From Paenibacillus eucommiae (lineage in GTDB: Bacteria > Bacillota > Bacilli > Paenibacillales > NBRC-103111), in assembly GCF_017874215.1 (NCBI RefSeq), contig NZ_JAGGLB010000015.1, forward strand, positions 155,274 through 219,273: a stretch of 64,000 nucleotides of DNA, read 5' to 3'. The position numbers and the translations under genes were made by a program. The notes below the pieces were generated by a model that was not told the origin of the DNA, did no database searches, and saw only the letters and a list, made by a program, of their open reading frames with translations. The number at the start of each line of letters is the position of its first letter. Position 1 is the first letter of the stretch. Of this stretch, positions 33,694-42,858 are shown piece by piece.

Positions 33694-34848
33694 TCACAGA
33701 TCAATAAAAGCGCCAAACACTTCATTGCCCAGCAATATCCCCTTTTGAGATAAACAGTAGCCTGCAATTGTTCGTTCCAACAGCTCACTTTGCAGCAGCT
33801 TCTCCAGTATCGGACCAAAAACAGCTTCTATAGTAATTCCGAACTGAGCGTTGAAATCCGCTTGACTGACACCTTCCAATAGGCGGAGTCCAACCATCAT
33901 GAAGTCTTCCATAGCTTCTTTCTCCGAAACCTCAAAACGCTCCAATATCGGCAAACCACTTTTCGTTGCCTCTATATAAGGTCCAACACCCTTAACATTA
34001 ACATGGCGATTACGGTTCATATAGCCGTGAGCCCCTGCACCTAATCCATAATAGGAACGATTTTTCCAGTACATCGAATTGTGCTTGCTTTCATAACCGG
34101 GCTTGGCGAAATTACTAATTTCATATTGTCCATATCCCGCAGCTTCAAGATGCTTCATAATCATCACGTACATCTCCACCTCTTCCTCTTCGGAAGGCAG
34201 CGGGAGCTGATTTTTTTGAAATAAATTGTGAAACAGCGTATTCTCTTCAACCTTCAGACCATATATGGAATAATGCTTTAAATCAAGGGCAAGTGCCGCA
34301 TCCAGCGTCGACCTCATCATCTCCACGGTTTGCTTCGGCAGACCGAACATAAGATCAATCGAAAGATTGCTAAAGCCGATCTTCCTGGCGTTCTCAATGC
34401 TGCGGTAAACGTCATCCGTATTGTGAATGCGCCCAATAGCGGCCAGCAGCCCATTATCGAAGGACTGGACACCAAAGCTGATGCGGTTAATGCCCCCCGC
34501 TTTCATCGCAGCAAGCTTATCTTCATCCGTAGTCCCCGGATTAGCCTCCATCGTAAATTCCAGCTGTGGATTGGCGAGTGGGAAATAAGTATTCACAAGC
34601 TTTAAAAAGTGCTCCATCTGATCCGGTAAAAGCACAGTTGGCGTCCCGCCGCCTACGAATATCGTCTCAATACCTACAGGAGGGTGCTCCTTGACTGTAA
34701 GCTCCATCTCTCTTTCGAGAGCATCCAGATAATCCATAACGGGCTGGCCCTTGAGCACATAGGAGTTGAAATCGCAGTAATGACATTTATTCGTGCAAAA
34801 AGGGATATGGATATACACGGCTTTCGCGGCCGCTGTGGTTACAATCAT
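33694..34848 (-). CDS. hemW: Radical SAM heme chaperone HemW
   Basis: The 384-residue protein starts with the radical-SAM cysteine motif C18-x3-C22-x2-C25 in FCTNKCHYCDF, has the TIM-barrel segments and a C-terminal HemN domain. The lack of the extra C-terminal residues of true coproporphyrinogen dehydrogenase supports HemW, which binds and delivers heme. In B. subtilis (hemN/yqeR region) it lies between lepA and hrcA in the same order. Confidence 0.94.
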   Translation of the reverse strand: MIVTTAAAKAVYIHIPFCTNKCHYCDFNSYVLKGQPVMDYLDALEREMELTVKEHPPVGIETIFVGGGTPTVLLPDQMEHFLKLVNTYFPLANPQLEFTMEANPGTTDEDKLAAMKAGGINRISFGVQSFDNGLLAAIGRIHNTDDVYRSIENARKIGFSNLSIDLMFGLPKQTVEMMRSTLDAALALDLKHYSIYGLKVEENTLFHNLFQKNQLPLPSEEEEVEMYVMIMKHLEAAGYGQYEISNFAKPGYESKHNSMYWKNRSYYGLGAGAHGYMNRNRHVNVKGVGPYIEATKSGLPILERFEVSEKEAMEDFMMVGLRLLEGVSQADFNAQFGITIEAVFGPILEKLLQSELLERTIAGYCLSQKGILLGNEVFGAFIDL

Positions 34849-34883
34849 AAGTCACATTCCTTTCTCTGGAAGGCTGGCGATGC

Positions 34884-34926
34884 AAAGAAGCCCCGCTGCA
34901 GATCCGTCTGTCAGCCAGGCTTCTTT
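34884..34926 (-). other. Hairpin between lepA and hemW
   Basis: AAAGAAGCC (34884-34892) and GGCTTCTTT (34918-34926) form a perfect 9-bp stem with a 25-base loop, in the 95-bp gap between lepA and hemW. There is no strong T run, so partial termination or RNA processing is more likely than full termination. Confidence 0.5.
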
Positions 34927-34943
34927 GGGGAACCGCGTATCCG

Positions 34944-36758
34944 TTATTCGTCGATTTTCAATACGGCCATGAAAGCTTCCTGCGGCACTTCCACACTACC
35001 GACCTGCTTCATGCGCTTCTTCCCTTCCTTCTGCTTCTCCAGCAGCTTTCTTTTCCGGGAAATATCACCGCCATAGCATTTGGCTAGCACGTTCTTGCGC
35101 ATCGCTCTAACCGTTTCGCGGGCAACAATTTTTTGACCGACCGCTGCTTGAATCGGAACCTCGAACATCTGCCGCGGAATTAAATCCTTGAGCTTGTCGC
35201 AAATGATTTTGCCGCGATTATAGGCTCCGTCTTTGTGGACAATAAAGGAAAGCGCATCTACCTGCTCATTGTTCAGCAAAATATCCATTTTGACGAGATT
35301 CGATTTCTTGTAGTTGGAAATTTCGTAATCAAAAGAAGCATAGCCTTTGGTCCTGGATTTCAACATATCGAAGAAATCGTAGACGATTTCCGATAGCGGC
35401 AGCTCATAGCTGAGCGTGACCCGGTTCGTATCCAAATATTCCATATTGATGAACTCGCCCCGTTTGCCTTGGCAAAGCTCCATAATTGTTCCTACATAAT
35501 CATTTGGCACTATTACTTTAGCTGTTACATAAGGCTCTTCTACAAAATCTATACGCTGCTGCTCCGGATAATGGGAAGGGTTATCAATATCTATAACCTC
35601 GCCATTAGTAAGTGTAATGCGGTAAATTACGCTAGGGGCAGTAGTAATCAGCGGAATATTAAACTCCCGTTCAATCCGTTCCTGAATAATCTCCATATGA
35701 AGAAGTCCCAGGAAGCCGCAGCGGAAGCCAAAACCGAGCGCAGAAGAAGTCTCTGGTTCATAACGCAGTGATGCATCGTTAAGCTCTAATTTATCAAGAG
35801 CGTCGCGCAAATCGTTATAATCTGTTGATTCAATTGGATATAGTCCGCAGAATACCATCGGGTTAATTTTGCGGTAGCCAGGCAACGCTTCAGGAGCTGG
35901 ATTTACAGCATCCGTTACGGTATCCCCTACCCGCGTGTCCCCGACCGTCTTAATGCCTGCGACGACAAATCCAACATCTCCTACATTCAATTCATCAACA
36001 ATCGTCATACGCGGCTTGAATGCGCCAACCTCAATGACCTCAAAGTATTTACCCGTAGCCATCATCTTGATTTTTGTGCCTGATTTCATCTTGCCATCCA
36101 CTACGCGCACATAGACAATAACACCCTTGTAGGGATCATAATGCGAATCGAAGATCAGAGCCTTTAACGGTTGATCCGGGTCCCCTGTAGGAGCTGGCAC
36201 CTTCTCGCAAACCTGCTCCAGAATCTCCTTAATACCGATGCCTGATTTGGCCGAAGCGAGCACCGCTTCACTGGCATCAAGCCCAATTACATCTTCAATT
36301 TCCTGCTTCACCCGCTCGGGATCTGCGCTTGGTAAATCGATTTTATTAATGACTGGTAATATTTCCAAATTGTTTTCAAGCGCCAAATAGACGTTTGCGA
36401 GCGTCTGCGCTTCAATTCCCTGCGCCGCATCTACGACAAGCAGTGCGCCTTCGCAAGCAGCCAAGCTGCGTGATACTTCATAAGTGAAATCGACGTGTCC
36501 CGGCGTATCGATCAGGTTGAGAATATAATCCTCACCATTATCAGCGCGGTACGCCAGCCGGACAGCCTGCAGCTTAATCGTAATGCCCCGCTCCCGCTCC
36601 AGATCCATCTGGTCGAGCACCTGCACCTGCATTTCCCTTGAGGAAAGCGCTCCGGTATATTCCAAAATGCGGTCGGCCAGGGTTGATTTCCCGTGGTCGA
36701 TATGAGCAATAATGGAAAAGTTACGTATTTTCTTTTGTCTGGCTCGAATGTCCGTCAT
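34944..36758 (-). CDS. lepA: Elongation factor 4 (LepA)
   Basis: The 604-residue translational GTPase has the P-loop AHIDHGKST (18-26), DTPGHVDF and NKIDL, domains II, III and V, and the LepA-specific C-terminal domain ending in EAFMAVLKIDE. LepA acts on ribosomes that have moved into an unusual state or during initiation/biogenesis. ATG at 36758. A good promoter lies about 40 bp upstream; hemW follows 95 bp downstream. Confidence 0.98.
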   Translation of the reverse strand: MTDIRARQKKIRNFSIIAHIDHGKSTLADRILEYTGALSSREMQVQVLDQMDLERERGITIKLQAVRLAYRADNGEDYILNLIDTPGHVDFTYEVSRSLAACEGALLVVDAAQGIEAQTLANVYLALENNLEILPVINKIDLPSADPERVKQEIEDVIGLDASEAVLASAKSGIGIKEILEQVCEKVPAPTGDPDQPLKALIFDSHYDPYKGVIVYVRVVDGKMKSGTKIKMMATGKYFEVIEVGAFKPRMTIVDELNVGDVGFVVAGIKTVGDTRVGDTVTDAVNPAPEALPGYRKINPMVFCGLYPIESTDYNDLRDALDKLELNDASLRYEPETSSALGFGFRCGFLGLLHMEIIQERIEREFNIPLITTAPSVIYRITLTNGEVIDIDNPSHYPEQQRIDFVEEPYVTAKVIVPNDYVGTIMELCQGKRGEFINMEYLDTNRVTLSYELPLSEIVYDFFDMLKSRTKGYASFDYEISNYKKSNLVKMDILLNNEQVDALSFIVHKDGAYNRGKIICDKLKDLIPRQMFEVPIQAAVGQKIVARETVRAMRKNVLAKCYGGDISRKRKLLEKQKEGKKRMKQVGSVEVPQEAFMAVLKIDE

Positions 36759-36796
36759 GCTAAACGCTAACCCCCACCTACATGCAAATAATTTTC

Positions 36797-36825
36797 ATTA
36801 TAACAGTTGTGGGGATTGGCTTCAA
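36797..36825 (-). promoter_or_regulatory. Sigma A promoter of lepA-hemW
   Basis: On the minus strand TTGAAG (complement of 36820-36825) and a perfect TATAAT (complement of 36797-36802) with a 17-base spacer. Confidence 0.75.
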
Positions 36826-36892
36826 TGTTGATTGCATGTTATTTGCATGTCGCCTGCAGCAAAGCCTCTATTTGGCCTCTATTTCGTCCCCT

Positions 36893-37309
36893 TTATCCCT
36901 TACCCAGAACGGCATCAAAGATCGAAATAAACCACTTAATGCCGTGGTGCGCCATGATTTGCAGCAGCTCTCCCAGCTTGTTTCCTACCAGATTCAAGGA
37001 ACGGTCACCTTTCCCGCCCGAATCTTTACTGGACTGAGCATCTTGCTTGGCCGCCTTGTCAGCTTTAGCTTGGGCATTAGCTTGGGCTTCAGCCTTCTTT
37101 TTAGCATCTGCTTCGGATTTGGCTTTGGATTGAGCTTTCGTTTTAGAGCCGGCATCAAGATCAGACTTAGACGAAGCCGCGTCAAACGATCCGACAGGAA
37201 GAGGTCCCTGAATCCGCTCCATACCTGTTGTGGCCAAACTCACTCCAAAAAAAATACAGAATAAGAACAGCAGCCCAAACCCGATAATTTTCAAATAAAA
37301 ATGAGCCAT
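36893..37309 (-). CDS. yqxA: YqxA family protein (DUF3679)
   Basis: The 138-residue protein starts with a signal-anchor helix (about residues 5-26, IIGFGLLFLFCIFFGVSLATTG). The middle (about 50-90) is a Lys/Ala/Asp/Gln-rich repeat-like stretch (KTKAQSKAKSEADAKKKAEAQ), and the C-terminus LNLVGNKLGELLQIMAHHG is the conserved part. It lies 40 bp after spoIIP, as yqxA does in B. subtilis. The low-complexity middle is not needed for the family and may vary in length. Function unknown. Confidence 0.85.
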   Translation of the reverse strand: MAHFYLKIIGFGLLFLFCIFFGVSLATTGMERIQGPLPVGSFDAASSKSDLDAGSKTKAQSKAKSEADAKKKAEAQANAQAKADKAAKQDAQSSKDSGGKGDRSLNLVGNKLGELLQIMAHHGIKWFISIFDAVLGKG

Positions 37310-37349
37310 CCAGCTTCCCCTCCCTTTTAGTTTGACTATCGTGCCGCTA

Positions 37350-38606
37350 TTATTTGCCTGCAGTTACTGGTGCATTGACCTTCTTTGCATTTAATATAAC
37401 TTCGGAGATTGCATCAGCCAGCCAGTCGGTCGTCCTGTAGCACTCCTCCAACGTGTTATAGGGCCCGCCAATCTCTATCAGGATATTATTCGGTGACATA
37501 TTCTGATTGTACAGGCCATTACCTTCAGTTTCAGTCTTGGCATGAATCCCTTTCGATATGCCTGGATGCTTCTCTTCAAGAATTTGATGAATTTTGTTGG
37601 CGAATTCCTCATTCTTTTTCCAGTCCGGATTTTTACCTCCGATAATGAAATACACCTGGGCGTAATCCTTGTTATCAATCGTCACCGTTGTCCGTTTGCG
37701 AACAGAAGAGTCGCGGTGAATATCAAAGTAATAATTCAAATCGGGATGTGCGGCCATGGCCTCCTGCAAGGTTGTACGTGAATATTTATAGGAAAAAGGA
37801 TATTTAAAGCCCTTTACTACGTTCGGATATACAGTATTGGAGTGGACCGCCCCTATGCCTACCTTTTCCAAATTTTCTGCCAGTCGCTTGCCAACCTGAA
37901 TGACATTAATCTTATCGCTATAAGCTTCATCGGGCTCCGTGATTCCTTTCAGCTCAGGCAAGTACGATTCATTGCTATGTGTCTGATAAACGAAAGCGAC
38001 ATTATTTCCGGCTGTTTTTAAAGGCTTGGATGCCGGCGCCGGTGTTGGTGCTGCCGAAGAATCAGGTGTCAGAGGCTGCGGATCGGTCTGTCCATTTGAC
38101 CCAGGAGCAGGGTCAGGCTCTGGATTTGTGGAACCGTTATTGGTTTGTACAGCCTCGGGAGCTGGCACCAAATCAACGGGCTCACTTGGATTATCCGCTT
38201 TACTGCTTCTTAGAACCGTAGTATTATTCATTTTCATGCCCGGCACTTCACTGGCGACCAGGCTCTTGGGATCCTGGGGATTTATATCCGTGACCATTTG
38301 AAAGGCGAAATGAAATATGTTTTGCTGGGAGAAAGTGAATTTTTGTGATTTGCTATTTAAGTGAGGAACTTCCATGCCCAGCATATCCATAAAAAACACG
38401 TTAGATACGGAAGCGGCCAGTCCCTTCATTGAGGATACGGGTGAGGTCGTCAACTCTTTAGCTTGCAAATAAGTACCGATGCCCAACAGCATAAAAAAAA
38501 GTAAAGAAGCTGTACTAAGTAAGACGAAGGTTCTCCCGACCGCTCCGATGCTCTGAAACGTTCTGCGGATATGGCTGAGATTCAGTGTGGCGGATGTCCT
38601 TTTCAT
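37350..38606 (-). CDS. spoIIP: Stage II sporulation protein P
   Basis: The 418-residue protein has one N-terminal transmembrane helix (about 25-48), a Pro/Ser/Thr/Asn-rich linker (about 130-195), and a C-terminal SpoIIP amidase/endopeptidase domain with the zinc-ligand regions VAFVYQTHSNESYLP, YFDIHRDSS and ILIEIGGPYNT. SpoIIP cleaves septal peptidoglycan during engulfment with SpoIID and SpoIIM. It follows gpr and precedes yqxA, as in B. subtilis. Confidence 0.96.
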   Translation of the reverse strand: MKRTSATLNLSHIRRTFQSIGAVGRTFVLLSTASLLFFMLLGIGTYLQAKELTTSPVSSMKGLAASVSNVFFMDMLGMEVPHLNSKSQKFTFSQQNIFHFAFQMVTDINPQDPKSLVASEVPGMKMNNTTVLRSSKADNPSEPVDLVPAPEAVQTNNGSTNPEPDPAPGSNGQTDPQPLTPDSSAAPTPAPASKPLKTAGNNVAFVYQTHSNESYLPELKGITEPDEAYSDKINVIQVGKRLAENLEKVGIGAVHSNTVYPNVVKGFKYPFSYKYSRTTLQEAMAAHPDLNYYFDIHRDSSVRKRTTVTIDNKDYAQVYFIIGGKNPDWKKNEEFANKIHQILEEKHPGISKGIHAKTETEGNGLYNQNMSPNNILIEIGGPYNTLEECYRTTDWLADAISEVILNAKKVNAPVTAGK

Positions 38607-38680
38607 TTGCGATTCCTCCTAATCTATCTTACTTAACTCTATGAACAGCTAAGGATCGATAGAACCAAAAACACTAGAAA

Positions 38681-38698
38681 CATGTTGCTAGCAACATG
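38681..38698. other. Perfect 18-bp palindrome ahead of spoIIP
   Basis: CATGTTGCTAGCAACATG is a perfect palindrome without a loop, 75 bp before the spoIIP start and between the gpr terminator and spoIIP. Such a symmetric site suggests a dimeric DNA-binding protein; no matching regulator is identified. Confidence 0.6.
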
Positions 38699-38707
38699 CT
38701 ATAGAAG

Positions 38708-38748
38708 GAAAAAAAGCCCCAGTGCGAAGAATATCGCTACTAGGGCTT
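38708..38748 (-). terminator. Terminator of gpr
   Basis: AAGCCC and GGGCTT arms (38714-38719 and 38743-38748), with inner pairs, form a long hairpin; on the minus strand a T run (complement of 38709-38715) follows. It is 8 bp past the gpr stop. Confidence 0.88.
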
Positions 38749-38755
38749 GTCTTGA

Positions 38756-39754
38756 TTAATGTGTGTAGGCTGCTACATTCGTTTTATCTACGGCTTCATG
38801 CAGAGCTGCGTTTAATCCACTAGCGATAACATTGGCTATATCTTCTATAAACTGATCTATCTCCTTAGGTGTTACGAGTAAATCATGACCTAGCGGGTCC
38901 AGCACTTCTTTAACGAGCTGCAGCCGTTCCTCTTCCTGCATACTGTCCAAAAGACCAAGAATTTGCCCCGTTTGGCTAGTCTGCTCCTGAAAATGCCGAT
39001 GCATCAAGTCTATGCAATTGTTGACGATCGTTGAAGCATAAACGACTGTAGGAACTCCAATAGCAATAACAGGAACACCCAGTGTTTCTTGTGTCAATCC
39101 TTTACGTTTGTTGCCAATACCTGATCCAGGATGGATACCGGTATTCGAAATTTGGATGGTTGTATTTACCCTCTCCAGTGACTTTGAAGCCAAAGCATCA
39201 ATGGCGATCACAAGATCCGGATTCGACTTCTCGACAATTCCTTGTACGATTTCGCTGCTCTCTATACCTGTTGTGCCCAGTACTCCCGGGGCGACAGCAC
39301 TCACTGGCCGGTATCCCGGTCCAACATCGTCAGGCACCAGCTCAAAGTAATGCCTGGTTACCATCACATTTTCGACTACAAGGGGTCCTAACGCATCTGG
39401 CGTTACATTCCAGTTCCCCAAACCGATAATAAGTACTTTAGCAAGCTTTGGGATACCCAGTTCCTCGAGAAAAAGCGCGAACTCTTGAGCAAGCTTCGTT
39501 GCTACCCGATTTTGCAGACTGCTGTCCTTCTGCCTGAGTGCGGGCACCTCCAGCGTAATGTAGTGGCCTGGAAGCTTATTTATCGCTCGCGAGCCTTCCT
39601 CGTTCATAACATGAATTTTTGTCACTCTGATCCCGTTTTCCCTGCTGCTTTCAGAAATAACTCCCGGAATTGATTGTCCCTGGTTGGCGGCTTCAGCCAG
39701 CTCCCGCGCTTCCAAGGCCAGATCCGTTCTCACGGTGTATAGGCTTAAATCCAT
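38756..39754 (-). CDS. gpr: GPR endopeptidase, germination protease
   Basis: A 332-residue protease that degrades the small acid-soluble spore proteins during germination. ATG at 39754 follows AAAGGGG and gives MDLSLYTVRTDLALEARELAE; the TDLALEA segment is the propeptide cleavage region, similar to the target site in SASPs. The body (IIGLGNWNVTPDALGPLVVENV, IDALASK) fits family A25. It is divergent from rpsT and has a forespore-type promoter. Confidence 0.96.
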   Translation of the reverse strand: MDLSLYTVRTDLALEARELAEAANQGQSIPGVISESSRENGIRVTKIHVMNEEGSRAINKLPGHYITLEVPALRQKDSSLQNRVATKLAQEFALFLEELGIPKLAKVLIIGLGNWNVTPDALGPLVVENVMVTRHYFELVPDDVGPGYRPVSAVAPGVLGTTGIESSEIVQGIVEKSNPDLVIAIDALASKSLERVNTTIQISNTGIHPGSGIGNKRKGLTQETLGVPVIAIGVPTVVYASTIVNNCIDLMHRHFQEQTSQTGQILGLLDSMQEEERLQLVKEVLDPLGHDLLVTPKEIDQFIEDIANVIASGLNAALHEAVDKTNVAAYTH

Positions 39755-39784
39755 ATCTGAACCCCTTTCTTGCGGCAATAGCCT

Positions 39785-39814
39785 TATTGTGCGATGAACT
39801 CCGCTCTCTTATGC
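39785..39814 (-). promoter_or_regulatory. Forespore (sigma F/G type) promoter of gpr
   Basis: On the minus strand GCATA (complement of 39810-39814), 18 bases, then CACAATA (complement of 39785-39791), close to the sigma G pattern GHATR-N17/18-CATnnTA. It is 31 bp before the gpr start; B. subtilis gpr is also a forespore gene. Confidence 0.55.
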
Positions 39815-39882
39815 AGGGCTCATCCCCCCTCTCCCTAAAACGCAATTACAGGAAACCAGTCCTGAAAGATCCCGAAAGATCC

Positions 39883-39911
39883 TTGCATTTTCCTATATGT
39901 CATGGTAAAAT
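39883..39911 (+). promoter_or_regulatory. Promoter of rpsT
   Basis: TTGCAT (39883-39888) and TAAAAT (39906-39911) with a 17-base spacer, 62 bp ahead of rpsT. Confidence 0.7.
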
Positions 39912-39972
39912 ACTTAAAGTTGTCAGCGAAAGTAACGTTGAACGTGTTTTATGAAGTAGGAGGTGAATCGTC

Positions 39973-40245
39973 ATGCCAAATATCAAATCCGCTATCAAAA
40001 GAGTAAAGGTCAGCGAAAAGCGTCGTCTTCGCAACGCCTCTCAGAAGTCTTCACTGCGTACAGCTGTGAAAGCCTTTGAAACTACCGTTGCTGGTAAAAA
40101 TGCAGATTCCGCCAAAGAAGCTTTAGTATTTGCTTCCAAGAAATTGGACAAAGCAGCTTCCAAAGGTTTAATCCATAAAAATGCCGCTAACCGCAAGAAA
40201 TCCCGCCTGGCTAAAAGGCTAAATGCACTTTCGGCTCAAGCCTAA
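39973..40245 (+). CDS. rpsT: 30S ribosomal protein S20
   Basis: A 90-residue basic helical protein starting MPNIKSAIKRVKVSEKRRLRN, with the conserved C-terminal KGLIHKNAANRKKSRLAKRLN. Length is standard. S20 binds the body of 16S rRNA early in 30S assembly. AGGAGGTGA precedes the ATG. As in B. subtilis it lies between holA and gpr on the opposite strand. Confidence 0.98.
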   Translation: MPNIKSAIKRVKVSEKRRLRNASQKSSLRTAVKAFETTVAGKNADSAKEALVFASKKLDKAASKGLIHKNAANRKKSRLAKRLNALSAQA

Positions 40246-40266
40246 TCACTAACGAACATAATCGAC

Positions 40267-40301
40267 AAAAGTCCACTCTCTTAAAGAGAATGGACTTTTT
40301 T
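40267..40301. terminator. Terminator between rpsT and holA, probably bidirectional
   Basis: AAAAGTCCA (40267-40275) and TGGACTTTT (40291-40299) form a stem that includes CTC/GAG pairs. The plus strand ends in a T run; the minus strand also has a run of T (complement of 40267-40270). It serves rpsT and possibly holA from the other side. Confidence 0.88.
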
Positions 40302-40359
40302 ACATTTCTGCAACTTCAGCTCTGTCTTGAGCCTGCAACCTGCTTAAGCAAAAAAAAGC

Positions 40360-41379
40360 CTAAGCAGCAAGCTTAAGCAGGAAAAGCTCCAGACCCAGCA
40401 CTTTATCAATGCGCCCGCTTTTCATCTGGAAATCCAGATCGGCCAGCTGCGCTATGATTTGCCCCAACTTGGCGTTATCATATTTTTTCGCCTGACCTTC
40501 TGCTATTTTGACAGCAAAAGGATGGAGACCAATCTGCGAAGCTATCTGCGCATGTGAATAGCCTTGTCGGACCAGCTCCTTCACCTGCCAAATAATCCGA
40601 AACTGTCTGGCGATCAGCATCAAAATTTTTATTGGCTCTTCTCTCTGCATGAAAAGATCCTCAAGAATCACAAAAGCTCTTTCCAGGCGCAGCTGGACGA
40701 TATCCTCAATAAGAATAAATACATTCTGCTCTGTGCTGCGGGCCACCAGCTGATCAACCACTTCGCAGGATGCCACACCGGATTCTCCGACATACAAGGA
40801 AATCTTTTCTATTTCCGCAGATAAAGCCTGCAGGTCGCCGCCCGTATACAAAATAATTTGCTCCAACGCTTCGTTCGAAAAGGAGAACCCCAAGTTCTGC
40901 GCCTGCTTGTACACCCAGGTCTGCAGCTCCTCCGGGTTCAAGGAGAGAAATGGGAGCGCGGCATCCCGGTCCTTCAGCAATTTCACTATTTTTTTGCGTT
41001 CATCCAGCTTATCGGCATCCACCGTAAATACAATAACCGTATAATCCACCGGCGATTTGAGATAATCCAGCAGCTTGTCGATTGGCTGTTCGATCTTAGT
41101 ACGTTCTTTAGCGCCCGTAAAAAATAAAGCATTCGAAGCAATAATCAGCTTTCTTGGCACCATAAAAGGCAGTGTCTCTGCATCCTCCAGCACAGAATCA
41201 AGGCTGGTTTCCGACAGATCAAATTTGCTTACAGCAAATTCCCTTTGCTCCGGCTCTATCAATGAATCGGATAATGCTTGTATAAACGCCCTTCTTCTAT
41301 ACTTTTCCGGACCATAGCACAAATATACCGGCTCCGGCTTCCCGGCTTGTATGTTTTTCAAAGCTTTCTTCGGATCCAT
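40360..41379 (-). CDS. holA: DNA polymerase III subunit delta
   Basis: The 339-residue clamp-loader subunit has an N-terminal domain starting DPKKALKNIQAGKPEPVYLCYG (a P-loop-like but non-catalytic start), the helical lid region and a collar domain ending in LGLELFLLKLAA. ATG at 41379 is preferred to GTG at 41394 because GAGGTGG lies just before it. HolA opens the beta clamp. In B. subtilis (yqeN) it lies between rpsT and comEC; here an ECF sigma/anti-sigma pair lies in between. Confidence 0.93.
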   Translation of the reverse strand: MDPKKALKNIQAGKPEPVYLCYGPEKYRRRAFIQALSDSLIEPEQREFAVSKFDLSETSLDSVLEDAETLPFMVPRKLIIASNALFFTGAKERTKIEQPIDKLLDYLKSPVDYTVIVFTVDADKLDERKKIVKLLKDRDAALPFLSLNPEELQTWVYKQAQNLGFSFSNEALEQIILYTGGDLQALSAEIEKISLYVGESGVASCEVVDQLVARSTEQNVFILIEDIVQLRLERAFVILEDLFMQREEPIKILMLIARQFRIIWQVKELVRQGYSHAQIASQIGLHPFAVKIAEGQAKKYDNAKLGQIIAQLADLDFQMKSGRIDKVLGLELFLLKLAA

Positions 41380-41409
41380 TAGTCGCCACCTCACCTACAT
41401 CTTACCAAC

Positions 41410-41453
41410 AAGAAAGGGACTTCGTCAAAATCAAATGATTTTGGACGAAATCC
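41410..41453 (-). terminator. Terminator of the sigma/anti-sigma operon
   Basis: Arms including GGGACTTCGTC and GACGAAATCCC, with an inner AAAATC/GATTTT pairing, form a long hairpin at about 41411-41453. On the minus strand it is followed by TTTCTTG. It lies 110 bp after the anti-sigma gene and 30 bp before holA. Confidence 0.7.
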
Positions 41454-41562
41454 CCTTACTTTATTTAAACACCAGAGATAAGGCTCTAGAAACCTCGCGC
41501 TGATGATTGTAATACGGGAGCATTCACTAACAAGTGATATATGATAAGATATGCTCCAGTTT

Positions 41563-42858
41563 TCATTTGGTGCTTGAACTTTTATTTATTACAATCTCTG
41601 TTTTGCTGGCCGTATCGATTTGAAAACTCTGACTGGTTTGATTGCTGCTGACCTGGTAGGTTAGCTTGCCATCTTCCGACCATTCCACCAGAGTAATGCC
41701 CTCGCCTTCCTTCCAAACCCGCTCTGAGGAGAAAATCACCTCTGCTGTAGCCGCATCTTTAATCGTAACATGATGCTGTTCTATAGCGGCCAAATATTTA
41801 TCATCCTTGGATTTCAAAGTTTCCTCAGGCATCAAAGAAGTGATCGCAGAGAAAGAAGGTTGCTTGACGCCTGCTTCATTTTTATACGCCTCACCACCAA
41901 GGCTTTTCTCTGTTGAAACTGACGGTGGAGCTGCGCCCGAAGTTAAAGGCTCATCATTCGCTTTATCACTCTGTATATTGGGGTCCTCTACATTCGAGGC
42001 CTCCATATCAGAGGGTTGGTCTGCAGATGTCCCGGTTGGAGAGGCACCAGGTGCAGTGGGAGCCCCCCCATTACTCGTTGCTCCTACAGCAGGTGCATCT
42101 TTCTTAATTTCTTTGTTAATTTCCCGATTCTCGCCTTTGTTCTTATCACCTTTGTTCTTATCATCTGTTCCCCGGGTTGGAGTAGCCGTTTGTTCTTCTA
42201 CCTCCGGCTTCTCAGTAACCTCTAATTTATTCTGTAACTCTTTGTCGTTCTCTGCACCTGCAGCCGGGCTGGCAGAAGCAGATCCCTTCTGATCCTGGGC
42301 TTTCATATCACCGGACAAAGGAGCGTTCTCCTCTACCTTAGCTGAAAAGCTGTTGGCATTTCCTCCGGCACTATCGCTCGCACCCTCTGAGGTTGTTTCC
42401 ATTTGGGTGCTCTTTGACTGAATCAAATCAAACGCTGAATCAGACAAAGGATTCTTCGGATTGTAAATAGCAAACCCCAGTACAAGCCCTGCGGCAACAA
42501 CACCACTTACCAGCTTCCAGGAAATTTGCGATCCAAAACGTCGTCGTGTTCGAGGATTGGGTTGAGGCTGTTGATTGGCCGGGATTGTCTTAGAGCTTTG
42601 AGTACTTTCTTGACCAGAGCCTGCAATAACTTGCCTATCGATTTCACCTAGCTTGGGCAGAATAGCATCTACCAGGCTATAAGCAGGAACTACTTTCGGT
42701 AAGTTCGTCAGCTCGTCAGACAACATCTTCAACCGTTCAAATATTTCAGCACATTCCTTACAATACGCAATATGAGCAGATAGCTGTTCATGTTCCTGCG
42801 CATTCAAATCATCGTCCAGTTGTCTTTGCATTAGCTCCATCACCTCTTGGCAATTCAT
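41563..42858 (-). CDS. Anti-sigma factor with zinc-binding N-terminus
   Basis: The 431-residue protein begins with a zinc anti-sigma (ZAS) domain: H29-x3-C33-x2-C36 in HIAYCKEC. One membrane helix lies at about 113-132. Most of the protein is an outside domain, first a long low-complexity linker with Lys/Asn/Asp/Glu/Ser/Pro (about 140-330) including repeated DKNKG, then a beta-rich tail. Its ATG overlaps the sigma-factor stop by 4 bp (ATGA), so the two are translated together. It should hold the ECF sigma factor inactive until a signal is sensed at the membrane. Confidence 0.9.
   Translation of the reverse strand: MNCQEVMELMQRQLDDDLNAQEHEQLSAHIAYCKECAEIFERLKMLSDELTNLPKVVPAYSLVDAILPKLGEIDRQVIAGSGQESTQSSKTIPANQQPQPNPRTRRRFGSQISWKLVSGVVAAGLVLGFAIYNPKNPLSDSAFDLIQSKSTQMETTSEGASDSAGGNANSFSAKVEENAPLSGDMKAQDQKGSASASPAAGAENDKELQNKLEVTEKPEVEEQTATPTRGTDDKNKGDKNKGENREINKEIKKDAPAVGATSNGGAPTAPGASPTGTSADQPSDMEASNVEDPNIQSDKANDEPLTSGAAPPSVSTEKSLGGEAYKNEAGVKQPSFSAITSLMPEETLKSKDDKYLAAIEQHHVTIKDAATAEVIFSSERVWKEGEGITLVEWSEDGKLTYQVSSNQTSQSFQIDTASKTEIVINKSSSTK

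Noticed and set aside
36782..37264. 160-codon plus-strand frame opposite yqxA
   Set aside because: Repeated Phe/Gly/Leu stretch is the mirror of the Lys/Ala-rich part of yqxA.
41807..42292. 161-codon plus-strand frame opposite the anti-sigma gene
   Set aside because: Mirror of the low-complexity linker; no other support.
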